A DNA stretch of 27,139 nucleotides. Origin: Mnemiopsis leidyi (taxonomy: Eukaryota > Ctenophora > Tentaculata > Lobata > Bolinopsidae). Below, piece after piece: positions 16,616-27,139 of this stretch; within the stretch, counting starts at the first letter, position 1, and the number at the start of each line of letters is the position of its first letter. A model generated the notes under the pieces. That model did not search any database. It had not been told where the DNA came from and saw only the letters and a program-made list of their open reading frames with translations. A program made the position numbers and the translations under genes. The DNA is taken from assembly GCA_000226015.1 (NCBI GenBank), contig JH153500.1, forward strand, positions 28,294 to 55,432. The letters are read 5' to 3'.

Positions 16616-17488
16616 ATGGATCAGAAATGTAAGTTCGCCCAAAAGAAAAACCGACGAAGTGTCCTGAACTCAGCCCGGGCAAACCGGCCGAATGTCGATG
16701 AAACGAACAACTATCAGCTTGCTGAGGCTCTCGCTAAAACTCGTGTCGAACTATCCAAGGTGCACAAGGAGAAGTTTTTGTACGTTTCTCAAAACTTAAA
16801 GTTTATAGAAACAATAACCCAGCTCAAGGATGAAAACAAAAAACTGTCCGCTCGGTTAGAAGAGCGTGAGCTAGAGCTTCAGAATATCAAAAATCAGTTA
16901 CAGGGTCACAAAAGTTCCATTCAGCAGTTAAACAGGAGTTTCGATGATCTGCAAGTGACTGTGAATGGGGCTATAACTCCAACTACTTCAGTCATTCTCT
17001 CCCCTCCATCCCTTGTCAGTTCCTTCGACTCCGGCCTCAACTCCTCTAGCATTAACTCCTCCTCCGAGCGTCACGAAGGATTCATTGAGATAGCACCCTT
17101 AGCAGTAAAACAGCTCTTGTCGCCTGAGTTTATTGAGAGCGGGATCACCGATCCCAGCTCTGATCCTGACAAGGAAAACTCGGATACGCCCAGAATACCC
17201 AAACAGACTCAAATTGACCAGCCTCCTCAAAGGGGAAACAGACGTCCAAAACGGAAATACCCCGAATTTTACTTACAGGAGAATCTCAGTGACGAACTCA
17301 ACTCTCCCCCGGTCGAAATCTTACTGGAAACTCCGCAAATCAACAACAAGAAAACCGCGTTCCCCAAAAAACGAGAAACTCCCTCGAGATCGGCTAAGTC
17401 GGCGGTTAAGTCCCTTCTTGAACCGAAACTTGGGAGTAAATTACGTCAGGGAGATCCGAATACGGATCCGTTCTTTCTAAAAACTTAG
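16616..17488 (+). CDS. SGO: Shugoshin, centromeric cohesion protector, single exon
   Basis: An uninterrupted 290-residue frame. Residues about 31-112 form a leucine-rich coiled coil (ALAKTRVELSKVHKEKF, then LKDENKKLSARLEERELEL), where shugoshins bind PP2A-B56. Residues 120-260 are Ser/Pro-rich and disordered, with a KEN box at 186-188 (DKENSD), a known APC/C degron type also found in vertebrate SGO1, and a basic NRRPKRK at 208-214. Residues 265-287 (LLEPKLGSKLRQGDPNTDPF) match the conserved C-terminal SGO box (EPxLxxKLRRGDPxTD), which reads phosphorylated histone H2A at centromeres. Shugoshin protects cohesin from premature removal. No intron is needed, and G(C)AAG lies just before the GATGG start. 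It is divergent to RTCB. The protein is shorter than vertebrate SGO1 or SGO2, as is usual in invertebrates. Confidence 0.9.
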   Translation: MDQKCKFAQKKNRRSVLNSARANRPNVDETNNYQLAEALAKTRVELSKVHKEKFLYVSQNLKFIETITQLKDENKKLSARLEERELELQNIKNQLQGHKSSIQQLNRSFDDLQVTVNGAITPTTSVILSPPSLVSSFDSGLNSSSINSSSERHEGFIEIAPLAVKQLLSPEFIESGITDPSSDPDKENSDTPRIPKQTQIDQPPQRGNRRPKRKYPEFYLQENLSDELNSPPVEILLETPQINNKKTAFPKKRETPSRSAKSAVKSLLEPKLGSKLRQGDPNTDPFFLKT

Positions 17489-19531
17489 CCAATCCCCTGT
17501 CATCGAGCTATTTGTGTGAAATTTGTTACATTTTATTGCCTTTTTAAGACATAATCTATTTATTTGTGAAAATTTGTTAAATTAAATTTTAAATTGCATA
17601 TGTACGGCATAAATCTATATTTATTTTACTTCAAAATTATGATGTTTGCAAGGGTGAACACTGTTTCATCTAATATTACCGAAGAGATGATTTATTATTT
17701 GTTGTATTGTGGCCGAGATCAGAATCTATATTGTAATCGTGTTATCTACATAAATAGTAAATAATTATATTTGAAATATTTCAATCAGAAGATTTTGATT
17801 CTCTTTTGGAAATATACACCTGCATTTTTCTGGTGGTCGTTACTGGACCATCTGTAGTACTGTTAAATAGAAACGTTGTCGAATTTTAGTAACAAGTTGA
17901 TGAATCTTCATCCAACTGCATAACGATAAAGTCGATCTGTAAATTAATTTCCCCTTAATTTTAATCGTAGTTTTGGCTGAATCTGCAACGTGTGATTATG
18001 ATATTACAGTGGCTACACAACCATTTGACCCTTCTTCAAGTTGTAGTTGGGGCTCTACACATCTTCTTTAGCCTTTAACTTGCAACAGTGCCCCCACTCC
18101 CGAGTGAATAGCTATGAGTTGAAAGTACAAACATGGCTTTTTTACAATAGGTAATAACCTCCATGATTTATATCCCTCCGGTGTCTTCCAGCTTAACCGC
18201 TTTTACGTCCTCTCCTTCGTGAGTATTTTGATAAAGTTGTATAAGTTGTATAAGGAAATGTACATAATTAAACACCAGGATTGTTTGCTAGTAACTGCTA
18301 GTGAACCACGGGCCGGAGCTCCAGTACAGTGTTTGATGTTAGCTGCGCAGGTTAGATTGAGGCGTAAATCTTCTTATTTTTCTGTAATTAATTTCAAAAA
18401 AACTAAATAGAAAAAACTGTTGAAGTTGGAAGAACATCAAATTGTTGCGAATAAAACCACTCATATATTCAAAAGTACGACTATTTCTATCATACAGATA
18501 GTAGTTTCAGTTCTTTAATTATTTTTGGGAAACAGAAAGTAGATCGAATTATAGGTGTAAAACTATAGTATCACCAACGTTTATTTACAATAAGCTGCAT
18601 CCATTTTTTATTTTTTTAAATTTCATTTAATATGTCTAATCACGAAAAGTAAAATCCCAAACATTTGCCATCATGAATATAAAGTTGGTTAATAATGTAA
18701 TTATTTGGACATATTTTGTTATTTTGAACCTACCTATTGGTTATGTTTGTGCAAAGTCAAATCTACAACCGGAATTTTCTAATGGTCATAACTGAATCGG
18801 CTTTCTTATCAATTGCAAGTTCATTTTTACAGTCTACCGCTTGTTATTAATCAGCTGTTACTTAACTAACCGTTATGAATATTATAATTTAAAGAAAATA
18901 ATCAAACAAAAAACAGTCTTACACGTAATTATGAACCAAAACATCCTGGAAGACTCAATTAACTTACATCACTAACCTTAGATTGTGTCATCTCTTTTAT
19001 AAACATTTAAAGCAGTTTTGGAAAATATCAGATGCAACCAGAACTCAGGCAGATGTGAAGAACGGTAGGGGAAACTTTTTTACATATCTTTCTTGCTTCC
19101 TTACATATCTTTCTTCCTTCCATTTGTTACTTCCTTTCTTTCTTCTTAATAAGGCAATTTCTTTGAAACTTCGTTCTGAAAATAAAGCAATTTAAACGTG
19201 TGAACAGCAGTTATCGTGGGTTCTTGTAAGTGTATCACAAATAACTGTAATAACTGTACAACTACGTTGCTTGGTAGTGAAAGTGTTTCAAAAAGTTAAC
19301 CTGAAAGTGTGTAAGTCCACAATACAATGTGTTTCATGTCCTCAGACCTTTTCGAAGCCCACTCCCATCTGACGTAAGATGTAGATTAAATTGTGTTTTG
19401 AAACCTTCTTACACCTGAGATTGAAGTATTAGTAGAACTCGGTTAGAAGTCACATGTGTTCACAGCAATTTAAACAAAAACTCCCTCATCATTTTAAAAT
19501 TGAGTATCAGTATTAAAAACAAACCTGACGT
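17489..19531. other. Region downstream of shugoshin: no confident gene
   Basis: AT-rich. An ATTAAA near 17579 may serve shugoshin polyadenylation. Weak plus-strand coding hints are an open stretch about 17943-18070 ending TAG (ILIVVLAESATCDYDITVAT...), a splice-flanked 24-codon segment at 18279-18350 (CAG border, DCLLVTASEPRAGAPVQCLM, then GTTAGA) and a 40-codon frame at 18673-18795. They do not join into a protein I recognise. The last starts MNIKLVNNVIIWTYFVILNL and looks like a signal peptide followed by 12 polar residues. All could be chance. Confidence 0.3.
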
Positions 19532-19831
19532 TTAGAAGTACCCGACTCCCGAACTGGTTTCAGAGAGATCTAGTCTAGAAATCTGCTTCAGTACACTGCT
19601 TCCTGGAATAAATATTTCAATTTAAAGTTAATCGATCGAGGCAAACCACTTAAAGTTTTAAAAACAGTCATGGTACGCAAAAACCTTGAAAATGCTTAAG
19701 CGAAACATTGCCAGATTAAGTTATTAAAACAATCCTAGGCCTAGATAGACAGTAAAAAGTAGATAAATAATTACCTCTAAACTTTACGTATCTCAACATA
19801 ATCTGAGCAAACTCGATATGATTTGAACTAT
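19532..19831 (-). CDS. Candidate last two exons of an unrecognised gene
   Basis: Segment 19775-19831 reads SSNHIEFAQIMLRYVKFR and ends in a G|GTAATT donor. Segment 19532-19602, after a TATTCCAG acceptor, completes that glycine codon and reads SSVLKQISRLDLSETSSGVG, then YF and TAA. The phases agree. The acceptor of the first segment (ACATTTAG) is weak. I recognise no domain. Composition is protein-like, but two short exons are thin evidence. Confidence 0.3.
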
Positions 19832-22707
19832 CTAAATGTATTTTTGAGTGGATAAGATAATTCGTGGACCAAGAGAGCAGTGTGTAGTTTAAGTAGCACA
19901 TCGCCAGCACCGAGTTAAAAAGTGTTTAAAGTAAGCTTGGGATTTTTGTTCGGACAACTGTTCGGGACACTGATTAAAAGTCAAAAATTGATTATATGGA
20001 CTTAGATAAGGTAAACTTTTGGAAAACATCTAGATATATCAACAGATGTAAGAATCGGAATTATTACATCATGGGTGTATGGACTTGTAAAGTCTAGAAA
20101 AGTCTACCACTTTGACAGTTAACCACTTTAGTCAGATATATTATGTGTCTATGTCATGTCCGTAACAAGAGCTGCAGTTGTTAGTGATCATCTATTTGAG
20201 AAATTCGTCTCGTTTTGAATACAGTGTTGCTTCTAAATGAAGGAGGCATCAAACTCTGTAGCTGTATGTTGACTAAATTGTTGTGGTAAGTTATTGGCGC
20301 AACAGATGTACTTTATCAAACCAGTGTAAAACGGTTTGTCTGATAAAAGCAAAACCAACGAGGTCCCAATGGCAAATTAGTGGTCCCCTAAACTTTAAAC
20401 TTAGCTTGCAACACTGTAGCCAGTAGAGCATGTTGTCGTAGCCAGTAGACTTCCGTTGTGTGAACACTATAGAATACTACGGACGAAACACAAGTGCCTT
20501 TTCCGGGTGCAGCAAAGCAGCTGGAAGAGTACCCAAGCAACATTTCTCCAATTTATGTAGTGGCGGATGGATTTGTAGGGCTCAGAGGCTCACGATTATT
20601 ACTTTTTCGGTAGATCCTGTCGAAGTGAGAACAAAATAGCGCCTTTTATTCTAACTCAACCGCAAGTATGGACATTTCATTTCTTTACACAAAATGAAAG
20701 ACAATACATACATTTTGGTAAAACGAGGGAAGTTAAAGAACAAGGTATATTGTTTGGTTATCAAATATATCTGGCTTCTCTGGGCACACGTACATGCATA
20801 AAACAAGTGATAAATGATAGGGGTCAAGCGTAGTGACAAAACGTAGCTGACGTTGTCTGGCCTGCTGCCACGAAGCGACAGCCCCACAAAATGTATTAGC
20901 TGCTAATAAGTCTTCTGGAGATACGTGATGGACGACAACCAGAATTTGATTCTAACTTCCAACAAAGCCAAGATTGGAAAACTATCCGTCCGTCGCAGAT
21001 TCTCAGATCTGACGTTTGAGCCGGTGTCCTTGTTCGGAATAGGGTCTACATGCTGCGCGCGCCAGCTAAATTAATGCAAACGCGCTAAGAGTACTACAAT
21101 GTAAGGGATTGCCAGCTAGTAGAAACAGCATGTCGCAACCCGTGCAATAATTATCCTTCTTTAGCTTATGTTATAGCTCCAGAATTGTGTAAGTTCTAGC
21201 AAGTGGGAACCCGATATTTTGCAAGGAGTTTTCAAGTGTAACTTAAGACAAGGAAATTATATTTCCTTCCAATAAGGAGTCACAGTGACATGGAGCGAAA
21301 AAAAGGTTAAAAAGCACGGACAAATTTCTTTATCAGTTCTTGGTAGCCACCGATAAGAACTTGTTATACTCCTTAGTCCTTACTTTGATGGAATTAGGCT
21401 GGATTATCTACAAAGAAGTTCTATTTCCACTACATTAAATAACGAAAAACGACATTGAAGGCCATGGGAAAAGTGTTGGCACTAAAAAGGTCTCGGGACT
21501 GTTCAAAAAATTTATTAAGTGGCAAGCTTCTAAGTTCTGGATAGCCTGTAGCAGGCAAAGCCTGAACCTAATGCTTCTGCAGACTCACACAATTGCGAGT
21601 AAGCAGGAAGATAAATCATGCTAGGCATGTGACCCCAATTACGGTAGTCATCCAGTGAACTTGCTGTCTGCATCATCAGTTAGTACAGCTTCCCATTTAA
21701 CCTTCACACATGATTTTACGAGCATTCGGCTGGATGTTCTCTAAGCGAATGTTCTCTAAGCTGAATTAGGTTACTTAGTTGAAGTACGAATTGATATCCG
21801 TTCGGAATAGTGTAACTTGCACTTCTCGAATTCATAGATAAGTTTTCCAGTTAGGCCACTGGTGCCAGGGGAAATGAAGTATGCCCTTGACGGAGATCGC
21901 AAATGCGAGCCCTGCGAAAACCTTCAAAAAGTATGTAAGCAACTTACAAAAGAAATTACTCATCAACTATTTATAACTATAAACCTCAGACCATTGCATT
22001 GTAAAAAACCCGTTCAAACAGTGTCGCTCGACGCGACCTTTTCAGCTGATAGACTTTGTATACAATGTGACTGTTACAACAGATAAAAAGAGTACGTCAG
22101 CAAAGTTTAAAGTATTGAGAACTGCTTGAATACAAAAACTTCATAGTTGTTCAGAACAATGGTGAACTATGACAAAACATGGTCATCTAATTTAGACTGA
22201 ATATTCTTGAATATTGATGTTACTGAAACTATCAAATGCTTACCCAAACATTATTTGAACAATTTTTGCTTAAAACATTTCAACGCGAGTGTGAGCCGAT
22301 GAAAATAGCATTGGAGCTGCAGAAGGAGCATGCAAAGTTTAAGCACCTGAATTCACTTTGAGTTTATAAGTAATCATCTACATTCTAATTAGTCATGGGA
22401 TCGTATTGACTTTAGAACTTTCAGTGGAGGTCCAACTTTCTGAATTACGTACTGTAACTAAAAGACTTTTTGGAGATTAAAATTGCAAACACATAAACTA
22501 TAGGCTATCCAAATATAGCAATAAAGTTTCAAGATTTGTTCATTCGTTTTTCAAATGTTTAAAACCTGAAAAAAGATAAATAAATGGTTCAAATCGTTTT
22601 ATAACAAGTGTTTTTACCATCAAATTAATCGGAAGATTCGAGTAATGACAAAAGCGAAAATACTTAAGTTCACTTGTTTCGCCCAAACTCGAGGATATAG
22701 AACTTAC
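19832..22707. other. Gene-poor stretch
   Basis: No supportable exon. A plus-strand 41-codon frame at 22236-22361 (MLTQTLFEQFLLKTFQRECE...) and another at 21862-22086 have no recognisable domain. A plus-strand stretch near 20480-20560 is open but lacks splice borders. It may be intron if the minus-strand candidate gene is real. Confidence 0.4.
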
Positions 22708-22821
22708 CTTTATGTAGAATTTTAAAATCTGAAAATCTGTGAAACATTTGATGAGCATTGCATTGGATTTACCAACTGCAGCAAATTTTAATTGATTATA
22801 CGCCACAGTAAAGATGGGTTG
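22708..22821 (-). CDS. Candidate internal exon, unrecognised
   Basis: A 38-codon segment in the only open frame, bounded by a GCTTTCAG acceptor and an AAAG|GTAAGT donor, both strong. It reads QPIFTVAYNQLKFAAVGKSN and then AMLIKCFTDFQILKFYIK. The alternating hydrophobic pattern suggests beta strands, as in propeller repeats, but no family is recognisable. It may belong to the same gene as 19532-19831 and the small segments near 23.5-24.5 kb. Its phase does not connect directly to the next upstream candidate, so at least one exon is missing if the gene is real. Confidence 0.3.
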
Positions 22822-23481
22822 CTGAAAGCAATAGATATTGCCTAACCAATACTTTATTAGATATTTGTTAGTAGAATAAGAAAACACTGCAAATTATTAC
22901 AATAAAATAGATTTTAAAATATAATATTCAATATCAACCATGGGGTGAAAATACTTTAAATGAATTTCAAATACGGTATATCTATCATCAGCTTTAAAAT
23001 CAAAATTCACCCTATTAAAGTTCGGAATAGGTTATATTCTATTTGACTCCTACGTATACGGCCTCGGCAATTACACACACAGCAACATAATGTTTGATTA
23101 ATTTTAGTGTTGTGGCTTAAGATAAGGCAGCAACAGAAAACTACGAGGATATTATAGCAGCACATACATTTCTATTTCCATTCCCTATTCATTAATTTTT
23201 TATGAAAAGATCCGGACAAATAATTATTTGGCTAACAAGAAAAATGTAAAGTTGTATTCTTGAGTTGGGTAAGAGATGGAACGAGACAATTACATACACT
23301 CATAGAGTCAGGTATTCCTTGAAATAGAATATGGCTCGAATATTCACGAGATGGAAACAACAAGGCCAAGGTTCATTTTCATTAATTTCCAATTGTTTGT
23401 AAGTCGCTTATGTTTCTGCATAACCACACACAAAATGAATTTTCAGTGGAATAGTAACAAATAGGCGCAGACATGTCTTAC

Positions 23482-24530
23482 CTGTGAAAGTAAATTGCAA
23501 TTTTAAGTAGATAAAAATGCCGCATTGATGTAACTGAGATTTGGAAAGACTTTGATTGTGATATGAACAGGTACAAACTAATATGAATAAAGGCCAAACT
23601 GCTTTAAAAATCTGGTGACTTCTGAGCGCCTCGATAAACCACTGGGCTGGTACGATAGACATAATATCAGGTAGAATTAAAAGTCGCTAAATTGAAGGCT
23701 ATTATATAGCATTAGGCAGGTGACAGGTTCTCATCAACAAGTAAAGCGTAAAGTAATTTACTTTGTACTTACGATACATATAGATTATAGGTGCCTTAAT
23801 TTCTACATGATACAGAAACAATAAAAGAAACGTTTTATGAAATTTTGCTCTTCAACGTTAAGAAACAGAAAACTCAAATGACTATAGAATAGATGAATTT
23901 GGCTGTATCCTCGTAATGAGCATCAATCTGAATTACTCTATCTTACTTACCTATCTTAGTAAACAATGGCCTATTCCTAGATCGACGCAATGAATTCGCG
24001 GCTTATCAAAGTAGGACTTCAATTTCAATAGTCTTGGCTTTTATATTTATTATTGGCGTTTATCATAGGTGAAAGAGCTAAGGAAGCTTCGAGAAAGGAC
24101 AATGGATCTGTGAGATAAACCTAACCTGTTAACTATTAGGCTTCCAGAATATTCTTTAATGGATTAAAAAGGATGATTTTAATTATAAAATAACTGATAA
24201 GCTCAAAAGAGACTAAAATGACTAGGAGCTTGTCAATTTAAATTGCTACCAGGTCTACAAAGATACAAACGATTTAGCTGAAAAAGCTGGCCAACTGAAC
24301 ATACCAGGTCGAGTCTACATTCTATTCTGTGCTAGGATTATGTCCTAAAGTCTTGATAACCAGCAGGACTCTAAAATGGGAAATTCAGTTTGTCGTGTCT
24401 ATGCCTGATTGTTGGATATTAACGCCGCTATTACTTGGGGTAAACTTAATATTTTGCCACTAGAAGAAACTCACCACGTCACATAAACTGCTGATCAAAC
24501 TTGATAAAACTCTCCTTAAATTTAACGTTG
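23482..24530 (-). CDS. Cluster of small splice-flanked open segments, possible exons
   Basis: Minus-strand segments with good borders are 24475-24530 (TLNLRRVLSSLISSLCDV, GTGAGT donor), 23951-23976 (NRPLFTKI, GTAAGT donor), 23773-23802 (IKAPIIYMY, GTAAGT donor) and 23482-23598 (open in two frames, CACAG|GTAAGA donor). Segments 23951-23976 and 23773-23802 join in phase to give RPLFTKIEIKAPIIYMY. Four strong donors within 1 kb on one strand is more than I expect by chance in AT-rich DNA. The chain is incomplete and unrecognised. Confidence 0.25.
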
Positions 24531-25032
24531 CTGTTTAAAAACCAAATATGTATCAGCTTACTTAATAGTAAATGAGAAGTTTGTCAAACGAAAATTGGTG
24601 ATTTTATCACTTTTAAAAGGTAAATATTATCAAAAAGAGTTACAGTAAGAGAACGAGATCCCGAAGTCCTGATGTTTAAAATGAGCGGTCGGTAGCATAT
24701 AATCATATCTTAAATTCACGATTTTAACCATTGATGTCAATATTACATATGTTAGACAAAATGTGCACAATGCACACTGGTATGTGCACAATGCACACTG
24801 GCAAGATTGCAAACACTGCAGCAATTAAATAAAAACAAGGTTGAGACAGTCGCTATATTTTGGTGACCGAGATTGTACTTTTAATCTCGACTTCCTAATG
24901 TCGTCGACGTTTGTCGCTATCTCGGTCCATGAATTTAGGGGGACCTCTTCGAACGTCACCTGCCGGCCTTATCGGCCCAAACTGAAAGTGATATGTTAAC
25001 ATTTATAACCGCTATTTAACATTAACATACGT

Positions 25033-25061
25033 GTACATGTTAACATCATGTTAACATGTAC
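25033..25061. repeat. Perfect 13-bp hairpin
   Basis: GTACATGTTAACA, TCA, then the exact inverse. It lies in a stretch where TTAACAT is repeated several times (24995-25060 and again near 25130). Probably a simple palindrome or transposon end. Confidence 0.85.
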
Positions 25062-25132
25062 AACGGCTTCTCTTATCAAAGCTAAAACGAAGGTCAAAGC
25101 TCAAAGTAATGAGGGTTACGTATGTTTTAATG

Positions 25133-25190
25133 TTAACAAGAATTGCGGCCGCTCAGTTAGGTCTCAGGCGGACGCTAGATTTCCATCTCT
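25133..25190 (+). repeat. Dispersed repeat, copy 2 (GCGGCCGCT family)
   Basis: AACAAGAATTGCGGCCGCTC is followed by GGTCTCAGGCGGACGCTAGA and TTTCC, homologous to 12295-12356. Sequence beyond about 60 bp does not align by eye. Confidence 0.5.
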
Positions 25191-25439
25191 CAAATTCTAA
25201 AGAGGCTTCTTCGATTTGCCCTTTGCTAGTGCTCATGCTAGAAGCATATAATTTGAGCAGCAGATATGTTGTAAAAAAATTCTTCCGCAAAGACTGCTGA
25301 TTGAATACTACATGGAAACTACAGTAAAAATATTGGCCGTAAAACTGAAACATTTTTATTGCAACTTGTCTGGTGATAGTATTAATGGCTGCTGTTGATT
25401 TATACTATTCCTAGTTTTCGGTTTCGAAAACTTGAAACC

Positions 25440-25590
25440 GGCCGTGAAATTTTAGCTTTTATAGCGCTGGCAAGCGCGACCGGGGAAAAAACTCCCGCCC
25501 CCTTGCCAGGACCCAACGAAGCCCCCTTTGCCTAGGCCAAGAAGGGGCCGAAGGCCCCGACGCAGGCCCGTTGCCGGAGTCGTCGGGGGC
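25440..25590. other. GC-rich island with internal palindromes
   Basis: Strikingly G+C-rich against AT-rich flanks, with GGGGCCGAAGGCCCC, a CGCTGGCAAGCG stem, and CCCCGACG near CGTCGGGG. GCTTTTGAGTTTTAT just to its right is repeated inverted near 25766 (ATAAAAACTCAAAAGC). This suggests a structured mobile element or a non-coding RNA fragment. No RNA family was recognised. Confidence 0.5.
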
Positions 25591-26591
25591 TTTTGAGTTT
25601 TATAATTTACCAGTGGCAGTATTATTCAAGCGGGCTTTGCTCGTAAGTTGTAGTTTTAGATGAAGTTGTAGATGACAGATGGAGATTTGTAAAGATAGAA
25701 ATACTTTTAAAATTAAACATAAAAGAGTCCAAAGTGGTGAGGTAAAAAATCTACCTACGCGTAGCCATAAAAACTCAAAAGCAAGCGACCGAGAGAAAGT
25801 TGACGGAGTTAACGTTAATTGCTACCCCAGGCTAAATCGAAATATCACTTTATTTTAAAAGGGAACAGCCAAGGGACTCTCCCCGGTCAAAGGGAGCAAC
25901 CAATTTGTTGGTTTTTGGAAAATTATTTAAAACAACGGATGTGGACAATTTTGACGGTGCAGTCAAATAGTATGACTAGGTCTATTTGTTGCTTAAATTT
26001 TTTTGGAGTTTCAGTGTCATTAGCTTATACGCGGCTCTCGCATTACATCTAGTCAAATATAACTGATATTGATAATGAAAGTGAAATCAGGTGCAGACGA
26101 GCGTGATTCATGAGGTATGCGATTCGTGAAGTAATTACGATAGCTGATTCAATGGGCCCATTGCGATGTGTTTATTAGGATAACGCTACACTGTTAAATT
26201 TGCGTGTCGGCATATTGTGTCACATAATCAATTAATAGTATCGTGATATCGCAAAATTTAGAATGAAAAAATTGGCCACAGTTACTTATAAACTCAAAAC
26301 CATAGATAAGTCAGAAAAGCCTTAGAATTGAATATTAAATTGACGTAATACTTCGAAGTAATACTCTGATAGTGATACGTACGCCGCGCAACGGCGATAA
26401 ACTCACAAATATATAATCGGCGTAGAAAAACTTTGCGGAGGCGATTTGTGACGTCGACATGGTAACGGTGGCGCGCACTGCACTATGTGTTAAATTGCTT
26501 TGTGACCGCGGACAGCGGACAGGGGACACCGCCATCTACCTACCTACCCACCTACCACCTCCAAAATCCGACCACTTTAAACCATCTACTT

Positions 26592-26617
26592 TACTTTTTT
26601 GCCTTCGGCAAAAAGTA
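26592..26617. repeat. Hairpin with TTC loop, one-base bulge
   Basis: TACTTTTTTGCC, TTC, GGCAAAAAGTA. Same core as the 13059-13093 hairpin, and like it placed in CpG-containing, otherwise AT-rich sequence. Confidence 0.7.
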
Positions 26618-26672
26618 TTAGAGATGGAAAAAATTAAGCAGAGTAAGGTTACCACCTGCACACCGCGAATTC

Positions 26673-26694
26673 GCACACACACACACACACACAC
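26673..26694. repeat. CA microsatellite
   Basis: About ten CA dinucleotides. The plus and minus open frames that cross it have repetitive His-Thr or Val-Cys stretches and are not genes. Confidence 0.9.
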
Positions 26695-27139
26695 GTACAC
26701 ATGCACCCCTGCAGAAAAGGTCGATTTGAGGTCCCCTCGGAACATAAAGAATTGAAAGCAAACTAAAGAATTTTTCTTGAAAATTGGCGTGCAAAAATTT
26801 TCAAAGGAAAATCAAAGTGCCATACAACTTTGAAACCTAACTAAATGAAATTTTTCTCAAATTTTAGTTTGGTAATTAGTTTTTCATGGGGAAAAAAGAT
26901 TCCCGTTTAGTGTAATAATGTTCAGTATCGTTTAGCACCTATTTTTTCGTGCAACCAATCAAACAAAAAGTTTACTTTCCATTTCTGGAATGTTTTTGAG
27001 TTTGCTCCATATTTGATAAGCATAATTGAATTCTGTTGACAACATTATAAGTTTTTCACTAAAAAAACTTTAGTTTGCCAGCCAGATTCGTTGTTTAGGA
27101 CAAATTCACAAGGATTTCTTTGAATACAATTGAAATGAT

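Larger units (their letters stand above)
24531..27139. other. Gene-poor right end with hairpins and a GC-rich island
   Basis: No gene I can support. It holds two copies of a 21-bp unit with a TGTGCACAATGCACA palindrome (24761-24802), a 13-bp perfect hairpin (25033-25061), a GCGGCCGCT repeat copy (25133-25190), a GC-rich island (about 25440-25590), a TTC-loop hairpin (26592-26617) and a CA microsatellite (about 26673-26694). Confidence 0.5.

Noticed and set aside
25153-25353. 66-aa minus frame as an exon
   Set aside because: Its end lies within the GCGGCCGCT dispersed repeat, and no domain is visible.
25819-26052. 77-aa plus frame, possible retroelement fragment
   Set aside because: No reverse transcriptase, integrase or gag motif that I can support.
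26459-26755. 98-aa plus frame and 69-aa minus frame across the CA repeat
   Set aside because: Low complexity, no domain, no splice context.

Overview
This is an AT-rich invertebrate animal nuclear window. The evidence is metazoan genes with many short GT-AG introns, minisatellites, tRNA-derived SINEs and hAT transposons. I cannot name the species.

The left half is a same-strand (minus) gene train. In transcription order it holds RTCB, the RNA ligase (10 coding exons, 505 codons, all catalytic residues visible); BCL7, a SWI/SNF (BAF) subunit (6 exons, 277 codons); two small single-pass membrane-protein genes, here called A (107 aa, mitochondrial-looking, weakly NDUFC1-like) and B (about 104 aa, unrecognised); and the first two exons of NAA40 (NatD histone N-acetyltransferase), which runs off the left edge. 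The four gaps from stop codon to next start codon are 515, 446, 410 and 409 bp. A splice-acceptor-like AG lies 0-4 nt before each start codon. Together these suggest a polycistronic, spliced-leader trans-spliced operon. This is my main hypothesis and it is untested.

Divergent to RTCB, about 2 kb away on the plus strand, is an intronless shugoshin gene (290 aa: N-terminal coiled coil, KEN degron, C-terminal SGO box).

The introns are loaded with repeats: a 34-bp minisatellite in NAA40, a nested cloverleaf-like palindrome in gene A, a 40-bp array against a BCL7 splice acceptor, and in RTCB a 31-bp array plus a fourfold 37-bp duplication of an exon end with its 5' splice site. RTCB intron 6 carries a 2.1-kb hAT element with an 8-bp target duplication and a SINE inside it.

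From 17.5 kb to the right edge there is no gene I can name. A cluster of splice-flanked open segments on the minus strand (19.5-24.5 kb) may be part of an unrecognised gene. The rest is AT-rich sequence with hairpins and a small GC-rich island.
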